DNA from: Fimbriimonadaceae bacterium
GTDB lineage: Bacteria > Armatimonadota > Fimbriimonadia > Fimbriimonadales > Fimbriimonadaceae
Assembly (NCBI GenBank): GCA_025451715.1
Contig: JANWJY010000046.1
Span: forward strand, 1 to 6,505
DNA: 6,505 bases
Direction: 5' to 3'
Part shown: piece by piece, positions 1 through 5,816 of the stretch
Layout: each line of letters starts with the position of its first letter
How positions within the stretch are numbered: the first letter of the stretch is position 1
Program-made: the position numbers and the translations under genes
Notes under the pieces: generated by a model
What the model was told of the DNA's origin: nothing
Databases searched by the model: none
What the model saw: the letters and a program-made list of their open reading frames with translations, nothing else

Positions 1-1
1 C

Positions 2-535
2 TCGAAGCACCTTCCTCACCTCGAAGTCAAGACGCTTGAAGACTTTCCAGGTGCTCCTGAACCCGACGAGACCGGAGACACGTACCAGGAGAACGCACTG
101 ATCAAGGCGCGCAGCACTGCACTTCATACAAATCAGTGGTCGCTAGCCGACGACGCCGGACTCGAGATCGACGCGCTGCCCGGCAACCTCGGTGTGCACA
201 GCAAGCGTTTCGCTGGGGACACGACGTTCGAGGAGAAGATGTTGCGCGTCCTCGAACTGCTCAGTGGCACGCCCACGGAGAGTAGGACCGCAAGGTTTCG
301 GTGCTGCATCGCGCTCGTGGGCCCGGGCGGGGAAGAGCTCACGATCGAGGACACTTGCGAGGGTCGGATTGCAGATGCTCCGAGCGGGAAGGGAGGTTTC
401 GGCTACGATCCGATCTTCTACTTGCCAGAAAAGGGGTGCACTATGGCGGACCTCTCTGCAGAGGAAAAGCACGGAATCAGCCACAGGGGCAAGGTGCTCC
501 GACGGCTCGTCGCCGAGCTAGAACACCAGCAGTGA
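2..535 (+). CDS. rdgB: RdgB/HAM1-type XTP/dITP diphosphatase, 5' end missing
   Basis: Cytosolic house-cleaning pyrophosphatase that hydrolyses non-canonical purine triphosphates (ITP, dITP, XTP) to monophosphates plus pyrophosphate, keeping deaminated bases out of DNA and RNA. The reading frame is open from the left edge, and 177 residues are visible. Family landmarks in order: ETGDTYQENALIKA (visible residues 23-36), ADDAGLEIDALPGNLG (49-64) carrying the two-Asp active-site signature, HSKRFAG (66-72), GGFGYDPIFY (131-140), and EEKHGISHRGK (154-164) with the SHR nucleotide-binding motif. Bacterial homologues begin with a short TxNxxK substrate-binding strand, which is absent here. About 15-20 residues therefore lie outside the window; the real start is upstream, and the internal ATG/GTG codons are not starts. 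A small deviation is Ala where ADDSG is usual. It is the only plus-strand gene and its last 18 bases overlap the end of the convergent membrane-protein gene. Identity is near certain from the motifs; substrate preference is family knowledge. Confidence 0.95.
   Translation, partial: SKHLPHLEVKTLEDFPGAPEPDETGDTYQENALIKARSTALHTNQWSLADDAGLEIDALPGNLGVHSKRFAGDTTFEEKMLRVLELLSGTPTESRTARFRCCIALVGPGGEELTIEDTCEGRIADAPSGKGGFGYDPIFYLPEKGCTMADLSAEEKHGISHRGKVLRRLVAELEHQQ
505..518 (-). other. Short GC-rich hairpin in the convergent overlap
   Basis: An inverted repeat gives a five-base-pair stem, GCTCG paired with CGAGC, around a four-base loop. Read on the minus strand the loop is GCGA, a GNRA-type tetraloop, placed at the stop codon of the membrane-protein gene. 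No T-tract follows on either strand, so it is not an intrinsic terminator. It may simply be codon content of rdgB, or may mark the 3' end of one or both converging transcripts. Low confidence. Confidence 0.25.
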
Positions 536-856
536 GAGGCACGAAACGTGGTACACGATCAGAGTGGCCATGAAGGTGTTCGCGACAGCCATCACGTTCA
601 CGATGGTCTGCGAGTGCCTGAACCGGTAGCAGATGCACAGGACCAGAAGCGTGAGGCTGATCTTGACGAACTCGAAGAGCCCGAAGTCGATGTAGTGAGC
701 AAGGAACGGGTTCGCCTCTCGTGCGCCCAACTGCAGAGCAACCAGTGTGAACGCCAGGTCTGAGATGCCGAGAAACCCGTAGACAGTGAGCCAGTCAGGG
801 ACTGACTCGCGCATGTGCGACTGGTCATAGACGACCCCGTTGCCCACGGTCTCCAT
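518..856 (-). CDS. Small three-helix membrane protein, DUF5658-like
   Basis: Protein of 112 residues from the ATG at 856 with three hydrophobic stretches, roughly residues 22-44, 58-78 and 84-110, so it is almost certainly an inner-membrane protein. The motif LGAREANPFLA (43-53) after helix 1, followed by FGLFEFVKISLTLLVL in helix 2, resembles DUF5658 proteins (a polar Asp in helix 1, REANP, then a Lys-containing helix). That assignment is from memory of the family pattern; function is unknown. The frame stays open to a TTG at 898 (126 residues), giving a 14-residue polar extension. I prefer the ATG at 856, although neither start has a clear Shine-Dalgarno sequence; ATG at 814 is a third option. 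It lies 61 bases after the rho stop on the same strand and may be the last gene of that operon. Its 3' end overlaps the rdgB 3' end by 18 bases in convergent orientation. Confidence 0.75.
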   Translation of the reverse strand: METVGNGVVYDQSHMRESVPDWLTVYGFLGISDLAFTLVALQLGAREANPFLAHYIDFGLFEFVKISLTLLVLCICYRFRHSQTIVNVMAVANTFMATLIVYHVSCLSLLVF

Positions 857-917
857 AGGTGTATCTATCCACGTTTGCAGCCCGCGGAAACCTGTCAAAA
901 ACGACAGTTAAGAGCGG

Positions 918-2327
918 TCAGACGGTGGCCTTGGATCTCTGGGCGATGGTTTCGAGGAACGCCTCGTTGTTCGGCGTACGTTTGAGGAGCTTGATCAGCG
1001 ACTCGGTCGCCTCGGTGGCGTCGTCCGACTTCGCCAGCATCCTGTGAAGCTGTACGACGGCCTCGAGCTGGTCCTTCTTGAACAGCGCCTCCTCGTGGCG
1101 AGTGCTGGAGAGCCGCACGTCGATCGCGGGCCAGATGCGCCGCTCGGCGAGGTCGCGGTTGAGCACGAGCTCCATGTTGCCGGTGCCCTTGAACTCCTCA
1201 AAGATCTGGTCGTCCATGCGCGAACCCGTCTCGACCAGCGCGGTCGCGATGATCGTCAACGACCCGCCTTCCTCGACGTTTCGGGCGGCTCCAAAGAACC
1301 GCCGTGGCCTGTACAGAGCCGCGGGGTCGAGGCCACCGGAGAGCGTACGCCCTGACGGGTTGATAGTCAGGTTGCTCGCGCGCGAGTAACGGGTGATGGA
1401 GTCGAGAAGGATGACCACGTCGCGGCCGACCTCAACGAGGCGCTTGGCCTGTTCGAGGCAGAGCTCTGCTACGCGCATGTGGTTCTCCGCAGGCTCGTCA
1501 AAGGTCGAGCTGATGACTTGGCCCTTGACGTACCGCCGGATGTCCGTGACTTCTTCTGGGCGCTCGTCGACGAGCAGGACCATGAGGTACACGTCCGGGT
1601 TGTTGACGGCGATCGAGTTTGCGATCGACTTGACGATGGTGGTCTTGCCGGCCTTGGGCTGTGCGACGATCAGGCCGCGCTGGCCCTTTCCGATCGGAGC
1701 GATCAGGTCGATAATGCGACCGATGACCTTCTCCGGTTCGGTCTCCTGCACGAGCTTCTCGACAGGGAAGAGCGGAGTGAGCTTGTCGAAGTTCGGTCGG
1801 TTCTGCACTTCCTCCGACTGCGTCGAGAACCCGTTGACGCTCTCGACCCTGAGCATGCCGAAGTACTTCTCGCCTTCCTTCGGCTCGCGCACGAGCCCGA
1901 AGATGATGTCACCTGGGCGGAGAGCAAACCTCTTGACTTGCGACTGGCTGACGTAGACGTCCTCGTTCGAGGGCTGGAAGTTCATCTGACGCAGGAACCC
2001 CCATCCGTCTGGGAGGATGTCGAGCACGCCCTTCCGGTAGACCGAGCCGTGCTCGGCGTTCGCGTGGCGCAACATCTCCTCGATGACGATTGAGCGCTCT
2101 TGGTCGACCGAGACTCCGGCGGCCTTGGCTTCTTTGGCCAGGGCGGCGGGAGGCATCGCGTCGAAGTGCCCGTATCCGATCTCGGGCAGGTTCTCCAGGT
2201 CCTCCTGGTCGTTGCGGTGCGGCCTGCGCTCTCGGTTGCGGTCTCGGTTGTCTCTGTTGTCTCGGTTGCGGTTGCCCTTGTTGGACCCGCTCTCCGACTT
2301 TCGTGGACGGAAGGTGTGGTGAGCCAT
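918..2327 (-). CDS. rho: Transcription termination factor Rho
   Basis: Hexameric RNA-dependent ATPase/helicase that ends transcription at Rho-dependent sites. The 469-residue protein reads as follows: a basic low-complexity tail (about 1-45); a Rho_N-like helical segment (about 52-92); a cold-shock-like primary RNA-binding domain (about 96-165) with RNP motifs DGWGFLR (107-113) and DVYVSQSQ (123-130); then the RecA-type motor. Motor motifs are P-loop AQPKAGKT (222-229), catalytic Glu in LVDERPEEVTD (E255), Walker B VVILLDS (D309), the GRTLSGGLDP loop (326-335), and Arg 397 and Arg 410. Motor residues align to E. coli K184, E211, D265, R353 and R366 with a constant offset of 44, so the core has no indels and should be active. 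A Gln replaces the first Pro of the common APPKAGKT P-loop. The ATG at 2327 is supported by the continuous N-terminal reading frame, but no strong Shine-Dalgarno precedes it. It lies 66 bases downstream of hpt with no terminator visible between them. Confidence 0.98.
   Translation of the reverse strand: MAHHTFRPRKSESGSNKGNRNRDNRDNRDRNRERRPHRNDQEDLENLPEIGYGHFDAMPPAALAKEAKAAGVSVDQERSIVIEEMLRHANAEHGSVYRKGVLDILPDGWGFLRQMNFQPSNEDVYVSQSQVKRFALRPGDIIFGLVREPKEGEKYFGMLRVESVNGFSTQSEEVQNRPNFDKLTPLFPVEKLVQETEPEKVIGRIIDLIAPIGKGQRGLIVAQPKAGKTTIVKSIANSIAVNNPDVYLMVLLVDERPEEVTDIRRYVKGQVISSTFDEPAENHMRVAELCLEQAKRLVEVGRDVVILLDSITRYSRASNLTINPSGRTLSGGLDPAALYRPRRFFGAARNVEEGGSLTIIATALVETGSRMDDQIFEEFKGTGNMELVLNRDLAERRIWPAIDVRLSSTRHEEALFKKDQLEAVVQLHRMLAKSDDATEATESLIKLLKRTPNNEAFLETIAQRSKATV
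2208..2279 (-). repeat. Asn-Arg-Asp-rich repeat coding for the Rho basic tail
   Basis: Codons 17-40 of rho encode a tail rich in Asn, Arg and Asp, including three consecutive Asn-Arg-Asp triplets. At DNA level these are nine-base units AACCGAGAC, AACAGAGAC and AACCGAGAC, followed by looser CGC-AAC-CGA derivatives. The pattern suggests expansion of a short in-frame repeat. The encoded segment is probably disordered and positively charged, as are N-terminal extensions of many bacterial Rho proteins that help bind RNA. Confidence 0.8.
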
Positions 2328-2393
2328 GTCAGTTCTGGGTTACAGAATGGGTTCGAAAAGCCTTATGACCGAAGTCCAGCCTCTTGATGGGGA

Positions 2394-2918
2394 TTAGACC
2401 TCTTGGTGCAGGACGGCTACGTACGGAAGGTTCCGGTACCGCTCTGCGTGGTCTAACCCATATCCTACCACAAATCGGTCTGGAATCTCGAAACCGACGT
2501 ACTCGGCCTGGGTCTCGCGCTGGGCCGCGTCCGGCTTTCGGAGCAGGGTCACGACCTTGAGCGACCTGGGGCGACGGGTGCCCAGCAGTTCTCTCAGGTG
2601 GGCGAGGGTCAAGCCGGTGTCCAGGATGTCCTCAACGATTAAGACGTGCCGGCCCTCAATGCTGACATCCAGGTCCTTTCGGATCTGGACAACGCCGCTC
2701 GTAGAGGTGCCCTCGCCATAGCTGCTGGTCTGCACGAAGTCGACCTCTGTGTTTGGGCCGAGCTGGCGCATCAAGTCCGCCAAAAAGATGAACGACCCCT
2801 TCAGGACCGAAACGAGCAGGACGGGAGTGTCGCCGTAGTCCGCCGAGATGCGGCGCGCAAGCTCAGAGACCTTCTCCTGGATCTGCCGCTCTGTGATGAG
2901 CACTTCGAGCGAGGCCAC
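2394..2918 (-). CDS. hpt: Hypoxanthine phosphoribosyltransferase
   Basis: Cytosolic purine-salvage enzyme joining hypoxanthine (and usually guanine) to PRPP to give IMP or GMP. The 174-residue length is normal for bacterial HPRT. Visible motifs are VLKGSFIFLADL (38-49, pyrophosphate-binding loop), SSYGEGTSTSG (65-75, flexible catalytic loop), PRPP signature VLIVEDILDTGLTL (92-105) with the acidic pair E96-D97, and the C-terminal segment FEIPDRFVVGYGLD (143-156) that holds the purine base. The start is the GTG at 2918. It is the farthest upstream in-frame start possible, because an in-frame TAG lies only three codons before it. The run GGGG just before it is too close to be a good Shine-Dalgarno. 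The gene follows the exported-protein gene by 12 bases and precedes rho by 66, so it probably sits inside one transcription unit. The often-seen tilS-hpt-ftsH order is not present here. Confidence 0.95.
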   Translation of the reverse strand: MASLEVLITERQIQEKVSELARRISADYGDTPVLLVSVLKGSFIFLADLMRQLGPNTEVDFVQTSSYGEGTSTSGVVQIRKDLDVSIEGRHVLIVEDILDTGLTLAHLRELLGTRRPRSLKVVTLLRKPDAAQRETQAEYVGFEIPDRFVVGYGLDHAERYRNLPYVAVLHQEV

Positions 2919-2930
2919 GCCCCGATTCTA

Positions 2931-3704
2931 CTATTTGGCGAGGGACCGGAAATAGCTCTCGTTGAACTGCGGGTCGAGGCTCGCGTAGAACGCGACGATC
3001 ACGTCCTTCTTCTTCGCGAGCCGAGGGTATCGGTCGACGAGCGTCCAAAAGGTCCGGTCGCTCCCGAACAGCGCCTCGGCGAAAGTGTTGAAGTCCTCTT
3101 CGAGGCTCGCGTTACCGTACTCGTTCAGGAACCCGTCGACGTTGTGCTTTGGCTTGAACCTCGTGTCCGACATTCCGTCTCTGATCGCGATGACTCCGCC
3201 CTCGCGGTATCCGACTCCCGGGGCGTTGGCGGCGAGCCAAGCCTCCTCATCGAAACGCTCCCAGTAGTTGCGGAGCAGGATGCTTGAGAACTCATGGTGG
3301 AACGCGTTGACCAAGTACTCACCGGTAAACCCTGCTTGTTCGCCTCGGTTGGCGATGTAGATGGTGTCCAGGGAGTTCGTGCCGCCGAACTGCACGCCAT
3401 AAAAGCTCAGCTCTTTGGCATAGTACACAGCCTTGAGGTTCTTCTTGATGAGCTCGACCGGATAGCGCTTAAGCGCCTCTTCGGCACAGATCTGTGAGCG
3501 GAAAGCTTCGACCTTGTCGACGGCAACAGCCGTCGGTTTGATCTCGGGCGTCTGCCAAGACGTGGGAAACATCGCAGCGTCGAGCTCGCACTTTATGGGG
3601 GTGCCAGTGCGGGGGTCGTTGCTGTCGGCGGCAATGAGGCACCCGAGTGCAGCAAGCACCGCCAGCGACGCTGCTTTCGTGGTCGTTCGGAACCTGGGTG
3701 TCAT
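2931..3704 (-). CDS. Exported/lipoprotein-like protein with HHEFSS motif, possible divergent metallopeptidase
   Basis: No named function recognised. From the ATG at 3704 it has 257 residues. The N-terminus MTPRFRTTTK is basic and is followed by a hydrophobic run ending AALGC at residue 22, so it is either a lipoprotein with an imperfect lipobox (Ala at -3) or a secreted protein cut nearby. The frame continues to a GTG at 3740, but those 12 residues would precede the signal peptide, so I reject that start. The central feature is HHEFSSILL (136-144), shaped like the HExxH zinc helix of metallopeptidases but with Ser 141 where the second His should be. Later comes EEDFNTFAEALF (202-213), resembling the downstream acidic helix that gives the third ligand in some zinc-peptidase families. 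The protein may be a divergent or inactive peptidase relative. Cysteines at 39 and 73 could pair if exported. It is 12 bases upstream of hpt and in the same frame, separated by two consecutive TAG codons. Confidence 0.8.
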   Translation of the reverse strand: MTPRFRTTTKAASLAVLAALGCLIAADSNDPRTGTPIKCELDAAMFPTSWQTPEIKPTAVAVDKVEAFRSQICAEEALKRYPVELIKKNLKAVYYAKELSFYGVQFGGTNSLDTIYIANRGEQAGFTGEYLVNAFHHEFSSILLRNYWERFDEEAWLAANAPGVGYREGGVIAIRDGMSDTRFKPKHNVDGFLNEYGNASLEEDFNTFAEALFGSDRTFWTLVDRYPRLAKKKDVIVAFYASLDPQFNESYFRSLAK

Positions 3705-3814
3705 GCCCTGGTTCTTCCAAACCCCGCACATTTCCGGCACGGCAGGAATACGGGATTCGGTTCAAGCCCACGTGCGCGGGTGCCCCTTTGCGCGATTCTT
3801 CGGTGTCTACCGTG

Positions 3815-4165
3815 CTAGGGCTTGTCCTCGACCTTCGGGACCGGCACGATCTCCAGCTCGTTGACCAGTTCAAACTTGGAACCGCTTTCGTCGAGGACGC
3901 GCTGTGCGATCTGAGTCGCCTCGCTCTTGGCCTCTTGGCTCACGACGTGGCCCCTGAGATAGACCTTCTCACCTTCGGTCCCGACGTCGATCAGGTTGTT
4001 GGGGTCGTTGAGGATGGGGTTCGAAATGATGGCTGACTTGACCTTCGGAGTCAAAGTCGCATCCATCGTGGCGGTTGTGTCCTCCTTTGCGGCCTCGACA
4101 GTCTTTTCACAGCCGGCAAGGCAGAAGCCGACGGTCAACAGGGCGAAAACAGCATATTTGAGCAT
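3815..4165 (-). CDS. BON-domain lipoprotein
   Basis: Protein of 116 residues. The first 19 form a short lipoprotein signal, with a hydrophobic run and lipobox LAGC, so Cys 19 should be lipidated and the protein anchored to a membrane facing the periplasm or outside. A short acidic linker follows. A single BON domain then covers about residues 36-107: the start TPKVKSAIISNPIL (39-52), central strand KVYLRGHVVS (67-76), helix EAKSEATQIAQRVLDE (78-93) and closing strand VNELEIVP (101-108) match the alpha-beta pattern of OsmY-like BON domains. BON domains bind phospholipid or help envelope integrity; the precise role here is unknown. The start ATG is supported by a strong Shine-Dalgarno six bases upstream. 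It lies 75 bases after guaA on the same strand. A 110-base gap separates it from the next gene, so it may end a transcription unit. Confidence 0.9.
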   Translation of the reverse strand: MLKYAVFALLTVGFCLAGCEKTVEAAKEDTTATMDATLTPKVKSAIISNPILNDPNNLIDVGTEGEKVYLRGHVVSQEAKSEATQIAQRVLDESGSKFELVNELEIVPVPKVEDKP

Positions 4166-4171
4166 ATCTCT

Positions 4172-4175
4172 CTCC
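4172..4175 (-). promoter_or_regulatory. Ribosome binding site of the BON lipoprotein gene
   Basis: GGAG, within GGAGAGAGAT immediately before the ATG, with six bases of spacing. It is the only textbook Shine-Dalgarno in the window and fixes the start at 4165. Confidence 0.8.
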
Positions 4176-4240
4176 GGGGGCCGCTCTGGGCGCGGTCCAT
4201 ACCTCTCGTACGCCTGCGTTGGGTGGACGGCCCGGAGGTC

Positions 4241-5767
4241 CTATTCCCACTCGATCGTGGCGGGGGGCTTGCTGGTGAGGTCGTACAGGACCCGGTTCAC
4301 GCCGTCGACCTCGTTCACGATCCGGTTGCACACGTGCTCGAGGAACTCGAACGGGAGGTTTACAGCCTGTGCCGTCATCGCGTCCTCGCTTTGGACCGCC
4401 CTGAGCACGATCGGTTGCTCGTAGGTTCTCTCGTCGCCCATCACGCCTACGCTGCGCACGTCGAGCAGGGCGGCGTACGACTGCCAAATGTGCAAGTGGA
4501 GACCGTGCTTTCTTAATTCTGTCCGGAAGATCCAATCCGCGTCCTGCGTGATCCGCACTCGCTCCGGAGTGATCTCACCCAGTATTCTTACCGCAAGCCC
4601 TGGCCCTGGGAACGGCTCGCGGTCCACGACGTCCTCGGGCAAGCCGAGCTTGCGGCCGACCTCGCGGACCTCGTCCTTGAACAGCCACCTGAGCGGCTCG
4701 ATCACCTTGAGCTTCATCCAATCCGGAAGGCCGCCGACATTGTGGTGCGTCTTGATTTTCGCTGCGGTCGGCGAGCCGCTCTCGATGACGTCGGGGTAGA
4801 GCGTGCCCTGCGCGAGGAAGTCGCAGCCTTTGATCTCGTCCGCGTGTTGCTCGAAGCACACGACGAACTGCTCGCCGATCGTCTTGCGCTTCGTCTCCGG
4901 GTCGGTCACTCCCTTGAGCTTTGCGTAAAACTGGTCGCGCGCATTGATCGCGATCAGGCGGGGGTGGAACACTTTGGTGAACGTCTCGACGACCTGTTCC
5001 GCCTCGTTCTTTCTGAGAAGCCCGTGGTCGACGAACACACAAACGACCTGGTCTTCGATCGCCTTGCTCATCAGTGCGGCGACGACCGACGAGTCGACGC
5101 CGCCGCTGACCGCGCACAAGACCTGTTTGTCGCCGACCTCGTTTCGGATGCGCTGGACCGACTCTTCGATAAAGTTGTCGGGCGTCCAATCGGCCCTGAG
5201 CTTTGCGACCTCGAACAGGAACCGTTGAAGGATGGACCGCCCGTCTGGCGTGTGGGAGACCTCGGGGTGAAACTGCACGCCGTACTGTCGAGTTGCGACG
5301 TTCTCAAACGCCGCGATCGGACATGTGTCGGTCTCGGCGGTGACAGTGAAGCCCGGCGGTGCCGAGAGGACCTGGTCGCCGTGGCTCATCCAGACCTGGT
5401 CACTTGTGAGGCGGCCGACCAGCGCGTGAGTGTCGGCTCGGGTCAGGGTGCGGCGACCATACTCGCGCTCGGTCGACTTCTGGACCTTTCCGCCGAGGCG
5501 GTGCGCCATGAGCTGGTGACCGTAGCAAATGCCGAGAGTAGGGATGCCCTCGATTACTGAGTAGTCAAGGTCTGGTGCGCCGTCCTCGAGCACACTGCGA
5601 GGGCCGCCGCTGAGGATCACTGCGTCGGGCTTGCGGGAAGTGACCGCCTCGCACGCCTTGGTCCAAGGCACCATCTCGGAGTACACGCCCTGCTCCCGCA
5701 CCCGGCGGACGATGAGCTGCGTGTATTGACCGCCAAAGTCGATGACCAGGACTAGCTGGTGCTTCAT
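4241..5767 (-). CDS. guaA: GMP synthase (glutamine-hydrolysing)
   Basis: Makes GMP from XMP, ATP and glutamine, the last step of de novo guanine nucleotide synthesis. It has 508 residues, close to the family's usual 510-525, and is complete. Class I glutamine amidotransferase domain about 1-190: ILSGGPRSV (51-59), nucleophile Cys 81 in GICYGHQL, and the His 167/Glu 169 pair in VQFHPEVS. ATP-pyrophosphatase domain about 195-390: PP-loop SGGVDSS (221-227), VDHGLLRKNE (246-255), and LAQGTLYPDVIES (318-330). Dimerisation domain about 390-508, including EPFPGPGLAVR (384-394), VGVMGDERTYEQP (440-452) and the typical ending TIEWE. All catalytic residues are present. The start ATG at 5767 gives the expected short N-terminus before VLVIDFGGQYTQ, though no Shine-Dalgarno is seen. 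It lies 49 bases downstream of the YHYH gene and 75 upstream of the BON gene; no terminator was found in either gap. Confidence 0.98.
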   Translation of the reverse strand: MKHQLVLVIDFGGQYTQLIVRRVREQGVYSEMVPWTKACEAVTSRKPDAVILSGGPRSVLEDGAPDLDYSVIEGIPTLGICYGHQLMAHRLGGKVQKSTEREYGRRTLTRADTHALVGRLTSDQVWMSHGDQVLSAPPGFTVTAETDTCPIAAFENVATRQYGVQFHPEVSHTPDGRSILQRFLFEVAKLRADWTPDNFIEESVQRIRNEVGDKQVLCAVSGGVDSSVVAALMSKAIEDQVVCVFVDHGLLRKNEAEQVVETFTKVFHPRLIAINARDQFYAKLKGVTDPETKRKTIGEQFVVCFEQHADEIKGCDFLAQGTLYPDVIESGSPTAAKIKTHHNVGGLPDWMKLKVIEPLRWLFKDEVREVGRKLGLPEDVVDREPFPGPGLAVRILGEITPERVRITQDADWIFRTELRKHGLHLHIWQSYAALLDVRSVGVMGDERTYEQPIVLRAVQSEDAMTAQAVNLPFEFLEHVCNRIVNEVDGVNRVLYDLTSKPPATIEWE

Positions 5768-5816
5768 TTAGGAAGCATACAGTTTGCTCCCTCAGACCCC
5801 AGAGCCGCAAGTCCCA

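Noticed and set aside
893..898. Perfect TTGACA (-35-like) on the minus strand before the membrane-protein gene
   Set aside because: No acceptable -10 hexamer lies 16-18 bases downstream; the nearest AT-rich candidate is about 25 bases away.
892..907. Inverted repeat CTGTC/GACAG with an A-rich loop just after the rho stop
   Set aside because: Only five base pairs, with no T-tract after the stem in the direction of rho transcription, so it does not qualify as an intrinsic terminator. It could be a small operator, but nothing supports that.
1479..2093. Plus-strand open frame of about 204 codons opposite rho, and a similar one at 2646-3287
   Set aside because: Both mirror the codons of well-supported minus-strand genes. 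The second runs across two of them (hpt and the exported protein), and neither encodes a recognisable domain.
2367..2376. TTCG-loop hairpin in the hpt-rho gap
   Set aside because: The stem is only three base pairs and is not followed by a T-run; too weak to call a terminator or attenuator.
3705..3740. Upstream GTG/ATG starts extending the exported protein by 9-12 residues
   Set aside because: The extension would place extra residues before a good basic signal-peptide start at 3704, and no better ribosome binding site supports it.
3705..3814. Possible promoter or small gene in the 110-base gap
   Set aside because: No hexamer pair with proper spacing, no open frame with a start signal, and no strong hairpin; nothing can be supported.
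4742..5560. Long plus-strand open frame (272 codons) opposite guaA
   Set aside because: It is antisense to a complete GMP synthase with all motifs intact, its product is low-complexity with no recognisable domain, and long antisense frames are expected in G+C-rich coding DNA.
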